A program made the position numbers and the translations under genes. Of a DNA stretch of 64,000 nt, positions 1 to 7,787 are shown piece by piece. Numbering within the stretch: the stretch's first letter is position 1; each line of letters begins with the position of its first letter. Source of the stretch: Candidatus Mnemosynella biddleae (GTDB lineage: Archaea > Halobacteriota > Archaeoglobi > Mnemosynellales > Mnemosynellaceae); assembly GCA_002011165.2 (NCBI GenBank), contig MTMI02000001.1, forward strand, positions 75,575 through 139,574. Reading direction: 5' to 3'. The notes under the pieces are model-generated. The model saw nothing but the letters and a program-made list of their open reading frames with translations. It was not told where the DNA came from and searched no databases.

Positions 1-63
1 TGAACTTTATCCTCTCTTCCTTCCATCCACAATAAACAATTTTTTGAGCTTTTGCATCAGAGA

Positions 64-74
64 TTTTATATATA
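64..74 (+). promoter_or_regulatory. TATA box of serA
   Basis: A TTTTATATATA tract lies about 40 nt before the serA ATG. A strong GGGAGGAG ribosome binding site follows at 98-105. The implied transcript has a short leader. Confidence 0.55.
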
Positions 75-108
75 TCTTTCCCTTAGCTCCGACAGAGGGA
101 GGAGATCC

Positions 109-1674
109 ATGAGAATAATAGTCACTGATCCGCTCGATGAAGAAGGAATTGAGGAGCTTAAAAAGGATTTTCAAGTTGACGTTTTTCTGAAAATATCTCA
201 CGAGGAACTTCTGGAGAGGATAAAAGATTACGATGCAATAATCGTCAGGAGTGGAACAAAAATAACGAGAGAGGTTATTGAGGCGGGCAAAAATCTCAAA
301 GTCATAGGAAGAGCAGGAGTTGGAGTGGACAATGTTGACGTTGAGGCTGCGACCGAAAGAGGGATTCTCGTGATAAATACCCCGGATGCAAATACCATCA
401 CAACTGCAGAACATACCTTAGCGATGATGCTTGCAGCTGCGAGGAATATACCACAAGCTAATGAGTCTGTCAAGAAGGGAGAATGGAATAGAAAGAAATA
501 CATGGGAGTTGAGCTCTACGAAAAAGTTCTCGGGATAATTGGTCTTGGAAGGATTGGAAGCGAAGTTGCGAAGAGGGCGATGGCTTTTGGTATGAGAGTT
601 ATTGCATACGATCCTTATGTTTCAGAGGAGCGAGCAAAAGAACTTGGAGTAGAACTCGTATCTTTCGAAGATCTTCTAAAGAGATCAGACTTTATCACGA
701 TTCACACTCCAAAAACAAAAGAGACGCAGAAACTTATCAACGAAGAGGCGATGAAGAAGATGAAGAAAGGAGTTATCATAGTTAACTGTGCCAGAGGGGG
801 AATTGTAGACGAAGAAGCGCTTTACAGAGCTATAAAGAGAGGAGATGTCAGAGCAGTTGCTCTGGATGTATTTGAAAAGGAACCACCTGGAAAGATTCCG
901 CTCCTCTCTCTTGAGAATGTTGTTGCTACCCCTCATTTAGGAGCAAGCACAAGAGAGGCACAGAAAAGAGCTGCTCTTGAAATAGCAAAAGAAGTTAAAT
1001 CTGCGTTGAATGGAGATTTCGTGAAGAATGCAGTGAACATGCCTCAGGTACCTCCAAGTGTGCTAAGCATTTTGAGACCCTACCTTAACCTTGCCGAATC
1101 TCTCAGCAAATTCTCTGCACAGATGGTGGAGGGAAGAATCAGAGAAATTGAGATAACCTACAGAGGAGATTTTGCTGGAATGGATCTCTCTCTCGTGACG
1201 ACTTCGGCCATCAAAGGTCTTCTTGATCCGATTCTGATGAGTCCTGTAAATTACGTGAATGCACCCATAATAGCTTCTCAGAGAGGAATTTTGGTAAAAG
1301 AGAGTAAAACTGAGGGAAGAGGAGGAGAAAATGAGATTACAGTCACTCTAAGAGGCGATGATGAGATTAGCGTTTCTGGAATTCTGATGAACGGAGAGAT
1401 AAGACTGACAAAGATAATGGGTTATAAAGTTGACTTCGAACTGACGAAATATACACTTGTGACGAAGCATTTAGATGTTCCCGGAATGGTCGGTAAAGTT
1501 GGAACGATTCTAGGGGAGAACAATATAAACATTGCAAGCATGCAGGTCGGAAGAGAGAAGATAGGCGGAAGAGCAATTATGCTTCTGAGCGTGGATGATC
1601 CGATAAGCGAGGAAGTTCTCGAAAAAATCAGAGAGATCGAAGGAATTGAGGATGCGAAGTTCATTACCCTTTAA
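109..1674 (+). CDS. serA: D-3-phosphoglycerate dehydrogenase SerA
   Basis: A 521-residue enzyme for the first step of serine synthesis from 3-phosphoglycerate, NAD-dependent and cytosolic. The Rossmann motif GLGRIG is at about residues 145-150, followed by the dehydrogenase signature region and the catalytic-His segment ATPHLGAST. A long intervening domain leads to a C-terminal ACT domain containing DVPGMVGKVGTIL, so this is the long ACT-bearing type whose relatives are often serine-regulated. An upstream in-frame ATG at 52 would add 19 residues. I reject it because the 109 ATG has a perfect GGGAGGAG site and the family starts with the MRIIVTDPL-type strand. It converges on nob1 with an 11-nt overlap of 3' ends. 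Confidence 0.95.
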   Translation: MRIIVTDPLDEEGIEELKKDFQVDVFLKISHEELLERIKDYDAIIVRSGTKITREVIEAGKNLKVIGRAGVGVDNVDVEAATERGILVINTPDANTITTAEHTLAMMLAAARNIPQANESVKKGEWNRKKYMGVELYEKVLGIIGLGRIGSEVAKRAMAFGMRVIAYDPYVSEERAKELGVELVSFEDLLKRSDFITIHTPKTKETQKLINEEAMKKMKKGVIIVNCARGGIVDEEALYRAIKRGDVRAVALDVFEKEPPGKIPLLSLENVVATPHLGASTREAQKRAALEIAKEVKSALNGDFVKNAVNMPQVPPSVLSILRPYLNLAESLSKFSAQMVEGRIREIEITYRGDFAGMDLSLVTTSAIKGLLDPILMSPVNYVNAPIIASQRGILVKESKTEGRGGENEITVTLRGDDEISVSGILMNGEIRLTKIMGYKVDFELTKYTLVTKHLDVPGMVGKVGTILGENNINIASMQVGREKIGGRAIMLLSVDDPISEEVLEKIREIEGIEDAKFITL

Positions 1675-2119
1675 CTTTCTTTCTCCTCACTTCAGAACCG
1701 CAATATGGACAAACTTCTCCTTCAACCTTCCTTCCACACCCAGAGCATTTTCTTTCCCATCTGATTACTTCTTTTATTTTCCCCCGTATTATGGGAGATA
1801 TTTCAATTCCGATTGATGTGGCAACATTCTGGATTGAATAATCATCACTCACAAGGATTCCTTTATGCTCAAGAGCCTTTGCAAGAAGATTAATATCTGT
1901 TCTCGAAAGTTCCGTCTCTCCAAGATCTTTAATAAACTTTATAACTTCTCTAATGTACTCTTCTCTCGCTTCCTCAACTCTACACCCAGATAACTCGAAA
2001 TTGGTTCTTGATCTCTGATCTTTTAACTCCTCAACAACCTCTGGAACCGTTATCAACTCGCCCCTCAACCTCAATCCGTGGATGAATGCTGAAGTATCTA
2101 AAATGAATGCTTTGCCCAC
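1664..2119 (-). CDS. nob1: rRNA maturation endonuclease Nob1
   Basis: A 151-residue protein with an N-terminal PIN domain and a C-terminal zinc ribbon, the archaeal Nob1 layout. The first PIN aspartate is D8 in FILDTSAFIH, and later acidic residues sit in SRTDINLLA and LVSDDYSIQ. The ribbon shows CSGCG and CPYCG near the C-terminus. Nob1 cleaves the 3' end of pre-16S rRNA in small-subunit maturation. It is monocistronic, with an AT-rich promoter-like stretch at about 2140-2152 facing leftward, and overlaps the 3' end of serA by 11 nt. Confidence 0.92.
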   Translation of the reverse strand: MGKAFILDTSAFIHGLRLRGELITVPEVVEELKDQRSRTNFELSGCRVEEAREEYIREVIKFIKDLGETELSRTDINLLAKALEHKGILVSDDYSIQNVATSIGIEISPIIRGKIKEVIRWERKCSGCGRKVEGEVCPYCGSEVRRKKVKG

Positions 2120-2181
2120 AAGAGTATATTGGAGTTGAGATATTTTAATTTAGCGGGCTCTGAAAGGAGATCTCAGAAAAA

Positions 2182-2190
2182 TTTATATAT
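2182..2190 (+). promoter_or_regulatory. TATA box of the histone gene
   Basis: TTTATATAT lies about 95 nt upstream of the histone start, predicting an untranslated leader of roughly 70 nt. That is longer than for most genes in this window. Confidence 0.5.
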
Positions 2191-2282
2191 TACCGAGATA
2201 AAAAGAATTTTGAGGATCTGACAGTTTGTTGGGTCTCTTAGAAAATGTGTAGCTGAAAAGAAATATGGAGGAGGTGAAATAG

Positions 2283-2489
2283 TTGGCGGAACTTCCAATA
2301 GCCCCCGTAGATAGGATCATCAGGAAAGCAGGTGCTGACAGAGTCAGTGAAGATGCAAGACAGGCTCTTGCGGAGATTCTCGAAGAATACGGACTTAAGG
2401 TTGCTGGAGAGGCTGTGAAGCTCTCAAGACATGCAGGAAGAAAGACTGTAAAAGCAGAAGACATCAAACTAGCTGCGCAGAGAGTGTAA
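2283..2489 (+). CDS. Archaeal histone
   Basis: A 68-residue single histone fold of the HMf/HpyA type. [19 protein letters not shown] forms helix 1 and its loop, followed by the long central helix and a basic [17 protein letters not shown] end. It wraps DNA as dimers and larger assemblies. The start is TTG, supported by GAGGTGAAA immediately upstream and by the conserved MAELPxAPVDR N-terminus. Free-standing, with its own promoter and a T-rich terminator. Confidence 0.95.
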   Translation: MAELPIAPVDRIIRKAGADRVSEDARQALAEILEEYGLKVAGEAVKLSRHAGRKTVKAEDIKLAAQRV

Positions 2490-2502
2490 TACCTTTACCA
2501 AA

Positions 2503-2524
2503 TTTTTTAATTTTTTAAATTTTC
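2503..2524 (+). terminator. T-rich terminator after the histone gene
   Basis: Successive T6-T7 runs start 14 nt after the histone stop. Archaeal RNA polymerase terminates at such oligo-T tracts without a hairpin. The tract also lies just beyond the stop of the convergent small zinc-ribbon gene. Confidence 0.5.
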
Positions 2525-2659
2525 TTAAGACAAAGTGAAGTAACTTCTGTTTCTCTTACATCTTTCACAGTAAAGATCGTCTGCTGTCCCTTCAAATTCT
2601 TCACCGCATCTCACGCATTTTCTCTTAACTCTTTTTCTCTTCTCTCTCAATTCCCCCAC
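2525..2659 (-). CDS. Small zinc-ribbon protein (44 aa)
   Basis: A short reading frame right after sppA on the same strand. It encodes a very basic N-terminus (about ten Lys/Arg in the first 14 residues) followed by CVRCGEEFEG and CERCKRN, a four-cysteine zinc-ribbon pattern. The start is GTG at 2659 or TTG at 2650; the run GGGGTGGGG is well placed for the TTG. It is translated 15-25 nt after the sppA stop, so it is probably cotranscribed. The basic tail plus zinc ribbon suggests nucleic-acid or ribosome binding, but I recognise no named family. Confidence 0.6.
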   Translation of the reverse strand: MGELREKRKRVKRKCVRCGEEFEGTADDLYCERCKRNRSYFTLS

Positions 2660-2674
2660 CCCCTTCCTTTTAAT

Positions 2675-3562
2675 TTATACAAATATCATCCCATATGGGC
2701 TATTCTCCCAGTAAGATAGATAATTTCCTCCTTCCTTGGAGGGTTCGTTGTAGTATTTGATCTCCGGATTCTCGATATTTAGTTTTTCAGATGCTATTTC
2801 AATGCATTTCTCTAGATTTCCAAAATCATCCACAAGACCTGCCTCTTTAGCCATCTCACCCGTTAAAATTCTTCCATCTGCATATTCCATAAGCTCTTCT
2901 ACACTCATGTTTCTAAACTCCGCAACAGTCTCAAGAAATCTTTCGAAAACATCGTTCACGATTTGCTGAGCGTAGCTCTTTTCCTCACTGGTGAGAGATC
3001 TCCAATCTGCTCCCATATCCTTAAACTCCCCTGATTTGATTATAGTGAAGTTTATTCCTTCTTTTTCATAATATTCAGACTTATCTCTAAATACCCAGAT
3101 GGCACCAATGCTCCCAGTCATAGTGTCAGGAGAGGAGATGATGAGATGAGAGGGGACTGCAATATAGTAAGCTCCAGAAGTTGCAATATCTCCAAGAGAT
3201 GCTATGAGGAGCTTCTCTTTACGAAGCTCCTTTACGGCTTCAACAATTTCCTGAGCTGCTGCAGGAGATCCTCCAGGGCTGTTTATCCTTAAAATCACTG
3301 CTTTCACAGTTTCGTCTTTCTTCAACTCCTCAAGCTGTCGAACTATGATGTCAGAGCTGGCATAACCTGAAGCAATTCCAGTTGTGAGTTCTCCTTGAAC
3401 GTAAATAACTGCAATTTTCGGTCTAACTGGGATAGCAGGAGGCGAAACTTCTGAAGAGATGACAAAATAAGCTATTGCAAAAGTTTGAACTAAAATGACG
3501 ATAAGAAGTAGAATAATCAGAATTCTGTAGATTCTAAGCTCGTTTCTTTCTTCATTCATCAA
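2675..3562 (-). CDS. sppA: Signal peptide peptidase SppA (S49)
   Basis: A 295-residue single-domain SppA of the archaeal/Bacillus type. It has an N-terminal membrane anchor at about residues 12-34 and the protease domain outside. Family signatures include RINSPGGSPAAAQEI, the nucleophile-serine region DIATSGAYYIA, TGSIGAI and the catalytic-lysine region FKDMGADWR. These enzymes degrade cleaved signal peptides in the membrane using a Ser/Lys dyad. larB lies 20 nt upstream on the same strand and the small zinc-ribbon gene follows, so the three may share a transcript. Confidence 0.92.
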   Translation of the reverse strand: MMNEERNELRIYRILIILLLIVILVQTFAIAYFVISSEVSPPAIPVRPKIAVIYVQGELTTGIASGYASSDIIVRQLEELKKDETVKAVILRINSPGGSPAAAQEIVEAVKELRKEKLLIASLGDIATSGAYYIAVPSHLIISSPDTMTGSIGAIWVFRDKSEYYEKEGINFTIIKSGEFKDMGADWRSLTSEEKSYAQQIVNDVFERFLETVAEFRNMSVEELMEYADGRILTGEMAKEAGLVDDFGNLEKCIEIASEKLNIENPEIKYYNEPSKEGGNYLSYWENSPYGMIFV

Positions 3563-3582
3563 ACTTCAATATTCTTTTCTTT

Positions 3583-4371
3583 CTATTTATCGTTTCCTCC
3601 CTTTCTGAACTTTGCAACTCTGTTAGCTATAATTGCAGCAAGAGCCCCAGCCCCGAAACCATTATCTATGTTCACCACACCGAGACCAGGGGAGCAACTC
3701 TGAAGCATGGAATAGAGTGCAGCTTCTCCCTTTCCACCTGCACCGTAGCCAGTGGAAGTCGGAAGTCCGATAACTGGAATATCCACGAGCCCTGCAACCA
3801 CAGATGGAAGAGCCCCATCCATTCCTGCTGCGACAATTATAACATCACAGTCAGCCTTCATAATCTCGGTGAGGACAGGAAAGAGACGGTGAATTCCTGC
3901 AACCCCAACATCATGAAAAGTTAAAACTTTGCAACCCATCTCTCTTGCTATAATCTCTGCTTCCTTCGCGAAAGGTATATCTGAGGTCCCCGCAGTAAGA
4001 ATTGCAACTTTTCCGCCAGATTCCTTTTTCTCAAATCCCTTCTTTTTGATCACAAGAATTCCGGAGTCGAACTCGTGCCATGAATCTTCTGGAAGCTTTG
4101 AAATGATTTTAAGAGCCCTATCCCTGCTTAATCTCGTTATTATGCACCTTCCAGAGTCTTGAAGCATTTTAAGAGAGATCTTCACAAGTTCCTCTTCGCT
4201 TTTCCCGCCTCCAAACACGACTTCAGGAATTCCCTTTCTGATCTCTCTTCCAAGATCTAGCCTTGCTATCCTCTCGATCTCTGCAGTCTGAAAAGCTTTT
4301 ATTTCTCTCTCCGCATCCTCAATTTTCATTGATCCTTCCCTTACTTTCTTCAAAATCTCTCTGAGTTTCAT
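3583..4371 (-). CDS. larB: LarB-like pyridinium-3,5-biscarboxylic acid synthase
   Basis: A 262-residue protein with a C-terminal PurE-like domain: KVAILTAGTSDIPFAKEA, AAGMDGALPSVVAGL and GLPTSTGYGAGGKGE. Characterised LarB carboxylates and hydrolyses nicotinic acid adenine dinucleotide, the first step of the nickel-pincer cofactor of lactate racemase-type enzymes. No larC or larE is next to it here. It starts an apparent larB-sppA-zinc ribbon unit, divergent from the DUF116 operon. Function comes from family membership; the racemase it serves is not visible. Confidence 0.85.
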   Translation of the reverse strand: MKLREILKKVREGSMKIEDAEREIKAFQTAEIERIARLDLGREIRKGIPEVVFGGGKSEEELVKISLKMLQDSGRCIITRLSRDRALKIISKLPEDSWHEFDSGILVIKKKGFEKKESGGKVAILTAGTSDIPFAKEAEIIAREMGCKVLTFHDVGVAGIHRLFPVLTEIMKADCDVIIVAAGMDGALPSVVAGLVDIPVIGLPTSTGYGAGGKGEAALYSMLQSCSPGLGVVNIDNGFGAGALAAIIANRVAKFRKGGNDK

Positions 4372-4423
4372 GCTTCAATGCTCATTGGCAAAATTTTTTA
4401 ATTTTTCCTCGTAAGGTTGAGAT

Positions 4424-4987
4424 ATGCGAGGTTTGAACTTCAGAAAGATAATAAAAGAACAGATAATTCGTGTTTATGGAACTACTATCTCGTTCACACC
4501 TTCTGAAATTTTCAAAGAAATTGCATCACTTATGAAAATTGAAAAGGAGAGACTGGATGAGCTCGAAATTGAAATCTACAACATTTTAAACGAGGAAGAG
4601 TTCAAAGAGATTTCAATTGAGGATCGAGTTCTTTTCCTCCCTCATTGTTTGAGAAAAGTGGAGAAGTGTAAGGGAGGATATACCGAAAGAGGTCTGATAT
4701 GTAAGAGATGTAACAAAGAATGCAAAATAGGCAATCTTGTGGAATTCTGCGAGAAGATTAACTGCAAATATTTCATTGTCCCTGGGGGAAGTATGGTAAT
4801 GAAGATAATTAAAGAAGATGGAATAAAAGCTGCAGTAGGAGTTGCGTGTTTTGAAGAGCTTAGACAGGCTCTGAGTCACTTAACGAAATTCAAAATTCCA
4901 TCTCAGGGGATCCCTCTCAAAAGGAGTGGATGTATAAATACGGATGTGGATGAAGAGTACGTGAAGAGTGTTTTGAGGATGAGCTGA
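4424..4987 (+). CDS. DUF116 family protein
   Basis: A 187-residue cysteine-rich protein of the DUF116 family. LFLPHCLRKVEKC begins the conserved core, followed by CKRCNKECKIG, a further cysteine pair, VPGGSMVMKII and VGVACFEELRQAL. The cysteine pattern suggests a metal or Fe-S site. In archaea and clostridia DUF116 genes often sit beside cofactor genes; here the stop overlaps the mobA start (TGATG). It opens a five-gene operon with all junctions overlapping. Confidence 0.8.
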   Translation: MRGLNFRKIIKEQIIRVYGTTISFTPSEIFKEIASLMKIEKERLDELEIEIYNILNEEEFKEISIEDRVLFLPHCLRKVEKCKGGYTERGLICKRCNKECKIGNLVEFCEKINCKYFIVPGGSMVMKIIKEDGIKAAVGVACFEELRQALSHLTKFKIPSQGIPLKRSGCINTDVDEEYVKSVLRMS

Positions 4988-5583
4988 TGAGAGGTGCTCT
5001 CATCCTCGCGGGAGGGAGATCGAAAAGAATGAAAAAAGAGAAATGCGAGATAAATGTATTCGGAAAAACGCTTATTCAATATGTGGTGGAGAGATTGTCT
5101 TTTCTTGATGAGCTCAGAATCGCTCTGAGAAGAGATCAGAGGATAAAGGAGGATTTGAGGGTTCCTTTAAGTTTTGACTCTGGAATGATGGGACCTCTCG
5201 AAGGGATGAGATCCGGGTTAAGAGAGATGAGATCTGATTATATCTTTGTAACAGCTTGTGACATGCCAATGATAAGAAGAGATGCCGTTGAAAAGTTATT
5301 CTCCCTTTCTCGAGGGTATGACGCAGTAATACCAAAGTGGTCTTCTGGATATTTGGAACCACTTCATGGAATTTACAGAAAAGATGCTATGCTTATAGCT
5401 TCGGAAGATGCTCTGAAAAATGGAGAGAGAAGAATCTCGTCTGCTATTTTACGTCTCTCCAAAGTTCTGTACTTCCCTGCTGAGGATCTTCCTAAGGAGA
5501 CTTTCTTCAACGTGAATAGCGAAGAGGATCTCCGAAAACTGGTAAAATTTTTAATCGTAGAGAACCATGGGAGAATTGAATGA
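4987..5583 (+). CDS. mobA: Molybdenum cofactor guanylyltransferase MobA
   Basis: A 198-residue nucleotidyltransferase with the N-terminal LILAGGRSKRM signature and a basic residue after it. VTACDMPMIRR carries the metal-binding aspartate region, and LEPLHGIYRK matches the MobA family. MobA attaches GMP to molybdopterin to make the bis-MGD type cofactor. The start overlaps the DUF116 stop by 1 nt and the end overlaps the ATP-grasp gene (ATGA). Together with the moeA/moaD operon at 33-36 kb it supports a Mo or W cofactor pathway. Confidence 0.85.
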   Translation: MRGALILAGGRSKRMKKEKCEINVFGKTLIQYVVERLSFLDELRIALRRDQRIKEDLRVPLSFDSGMMGPLEGMRSGLREMRSDYIFVTACDMPMIRRDAVEKLFSLSRGYDAVIPKWSSGYLEPLHGIYRKDAMLIASEDALKNGERRISSAILRLSKVLYFPAEDLPKETFFNVNSEEDLRKLVKFLIVENHGRIE

Positions 5584-6425
5584 CTTTTAAAGTTGGAATT
5601 CTAACTTCGAAAGCAGGATCAACTGCAGTGACCCTATACAGAGGTTTGAGTAGATTTCTGTCTCCAGAGATTATCGAAATAGGCAATTTAATTGAAGATT
5701 TTGAGAGGAGGTTGGATGATCTTTCAATAGGAGTAAACTACATAAATTCTAGACAGCAAATAACCTTAGGAAGCATAGCAGAGAGCTTTATCCCCCTCAT
5801 CAACGATGTTTCAACATTCATGAAATGTAAAAGCAAAGCTTATGTGAATTTTCTGATGAAAAAGAGGGGGATTCCTGTCCCAAGAACTTATGTTATCTCA
5901 TATCCATACACTGAAGAGAAGATTAGAAAAGTTATAGAGAAGCTTAACTTTCCTTTCGTTGTCAAACCGAATTTTGGAAGTTGCGGAAAGGGTTCAATAA
6001 TGATCAGAAGTGAAGATGATTTTAGAGGAGTACTCGACTATATCTCTGCAATTCACGAGATTCCTCCAACTTCAGAAAAGATTTTCCTTGCTCAAGAGTT
6101 CGTTAGAGATGCGAAAGATATAAGAGCTTTTTTAATAGGGGATGAGATAGTTGCAGTTGAGGAAAGAGTAAAAACCGAGGGATGGAAGAGAAATTTATTC
6201 CAAGGAGCTGAGCCCAGAGTTTTTAAGATGACTGAAACTCAAGAGGAGCTTGTTCTTAAATCTGCAGAAATTCTTGGAATCAAATATGCGGGGTTTGACA
6301 TTCTGATTGGAGAGGAGGATTATTTGCTTGAAGTTAACCCAGCACCAGGATTGAAGATTGCCAAGCTCCATCCAGAGACCTTCGAAAAACTTGCCGAGTT
6401 TTTAAAAAAGGAGGTAAAAAAATGA
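5580..6425 (+). CDS. RimK-type ATP-grasp ligase
   Basis: A 281-residue ATP-grasp enzyme. The nucleotide-binding segments are FPFVVKPNFGSCGKGSIMI (about residues 123-141) and the metal-binding end DILIGEEDYLLEVNPAPG. Archaeal relatives include LysX, MptN and CofF, which add glutamate or similar amino acids to cofactors or carrier proteins, as well as RimK. I cannot assign the substrate. ATGA overlap with mobA and a 4-nt overlap with panE show translational coupling, hinting at a cofactor-modification role. Confidence 0.8.
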   Translation: MTFKVGILTSKAGSTAVTLYRGLSRFLSPEIIEIGNLIEDFERRLDDLSIGVNYINSRQQITLGSIAESFIPLINDVSTFMKCKSKAYVNFLMKKRGIPVPRTYVISYPYTEEKIRKVIEKLNFPFVVKPNFGSCGKGSIMIRSEDDFRGVLDYISAIHEIPPTSEKIFLAQEFVRDAKDIRAFLIGDEIVAVEERVKTEGWKRNLFQGAEPRVFKMTETQEELVLKSAEILGIKYAGFDILIGEEDYLLEVNPAPGLKIAKLHPETFEKLAEFLKKEVKK

Positions 6426-7318
6426 AGATCATGATAATGGGGGCTGGGGCGCTTGGAAGTCTCATTGGAGGTCTTTTACATCTCTCAGGCTTCGAGGTCA
6501 TCTTGGTTGGAAGACCTCCGCACATTAGCGAGATAGAGAGGAGGGGTTTGAAGATCTCTGGAAAGATGAATGTTACTCTTAAAATTCCCACCTCGCTAAC
6601 TCCTGTAGAATCAGATCTCACGATTCTAACAGTGAAATCCTATGATACGAGGAGTGCTGCAAAGGCTCTGAGAGAGTTCGACTCTCCTGTACTCTCGCTA
6701 CAAAACGGAATAGGAAATGAGGAGACTCTGATGGAAGAGTTAGGAGGGGAGAGGGTTATCGGAGGGGTAACCTCTTACGGAGCTCTTAGAGTTGAGCCAG
6801 GGCATGTGAAATACACAGGAGAAGGAGAGATTGTTATAGGAGAGATGAATGGAAAGATAACAGAAAGAATCATGATGATTTCAGAGATTTTTACTAGAGC
6901 AAAAATGAATGTCAGAATTTCTGAAGACATAAAAATGGAGATATGGAAGAAGGCTATCGTAAACTGCGGAATAAATCCTTTAACCGCAATAGCCGGTGTT
7001 AAAAACGGAGTTCTTCTTGAGATCTCCTCTCTGAGAAAATTGTTAAGAGAGGTTTGTGAGGAGGCAAAAAGAATTGCAGAGGCTCTCGGAATAACTTTTG
7101 ACGAAGATCCTGTAGAGAGAACATTTGAGGTTGCGAAAAGGACCTCAGAGAATTTTTCTTCCATGCTTCAAGATGTTTTGAACGGGAGGAGAACTGAAAT
7201 AGATGCGATAAACGGAGAAATAGTTAGAACTGCGCATTCTATCGGAGCTCAAGCTCCGATCAACGAGGCCCTTTATAGACTTGTAAAAGTTCTGGAGGGA
7301 GAAAATGGAAGAACTTAA
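6422..7318 (+). CDS. panE: 2-dehydropantoate 2-reductase
   Basis: A 298-residue ketopantoate reductase homologue. The N-terminal Rossmann motif is GAGALGS (about residues 7-13); SLQNGIGNEE and the C-terminal helical domain with EIWKKAIVNCGINPLTAI contain the family's catalytic-lysine and asparagine region. The enzyme reduces ketopantoate to pantoate with NADPH on the route to pantothenate and CoA. Both ends overlap neighbouring genes (4 nt and 14 nt). The family contains paralogues with other substrates, so pantoate synthesis is likely but not certain. Confidence 0.85.
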   Translation: MKIMIMGAGALGSLIGGLLHLSGFEVILVGRPPHISEIERRGLKISGKMNVTLKIPTSLTPVESDLTILTVKSYDTRSAAKALREFDSPVLSLQNGIGNEETLMEELGGERVIGGVTSYGALRVEPGHVKYTGEGEIVIGEMNGKITERIMMISEIFTRAKMNVRISEDIKMEIWKKAIVNCGINPLTAIAGVKNGVLLEISSLRKLLREVCEEAKRIAEALGITFDEDPVERTFEVAKRTSENFSSMLQDVLNGRRTEIDAINGEIVRTAHSIGAQAPINEALYRLVKVLEGENGRT

Positions 7319-7751
7319 AGTTCTTCTAACTTCTATGCTCCCAGTATTGGAGCTCAGAGCATCCATTCCTTTAGGACTTTTCCTTGGATTAGATCCTTGG
7401 AGAGTTTACCTCCTTAGTGTTCTTGGAAATATCACCCCTGTTCCCATTATTCTTCTTTTCTTCAGAAAAATTCTCGAAATCCTAAAAAATTACGACGTTT
7501 TCTCTTTTCTTTTGAGCTGGATTTACAGAACTGGAGAGAAGAGAAGTGAGATTGTGAGGAGATATGGTCCTCTTGGATTGACGTTGTTTGTTGCAATACC
7601 CCTTCCTATCACAGGAGCCTGGACAGGATCTCTGATTGCTGTTCTTCTGAATTTACCTTTCCAGAGTGCATTTCTTTCCATCTTCTTCGGGGTCCTCATA
7701 GCCGGTTTTTTAGTTCTTCTCGCTTCTCTTGGAGTTATCTCAATTCTATAA
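7305..7751 (+). CDS. COG2426-type small membrane export protein
   Basis: A 148-residue integral membrane protein with about four hydrophobic segments. The N-terminal LPVLELRASIPLGL motif and the central VAIPLPITGAWTGSLIAVLL motif are hallmarks of the COG2426 putative small multidrug export family. Transport function is a database inference. It is the last gene of the DUF116-mobA-panE operon, overlapping panE by 14 nt. Confidence 0.85.
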   Translation: MEELKVLLTSMLPVLELRASIPLGLFLGLDPWRVYLLSVLGNITPVPIILLFFRKILEILKNYDVFSFLLSWIYRTGEKRSEIVRRYGPLGLTLFVAIPLPITGAWTGSLIAVLLNLPFQSAFLSIFFGVLIAGFLVLLASLGVISIL

Positions 7752-7755
7752 GAAA

Positions 7756-7765
7756 AATTTAAATT
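7756..7765 (+). promoter_or_regulatory. TATA box of aglB
   Basis: AAATTTAAAT is centred about 27 nt before the aglB ATG, the spacing expected for a leaderless transcript. Confidence 0.45.
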
Positions 7766-7787
7766 CATCTCTTCCGTACTATTACCG

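Noticed and set aside
52..108. N-terminal extension of SerA from ATG 52
   Set aside because: Lies within the promoter/TATA region and upstream of the clear ribosome binding site.
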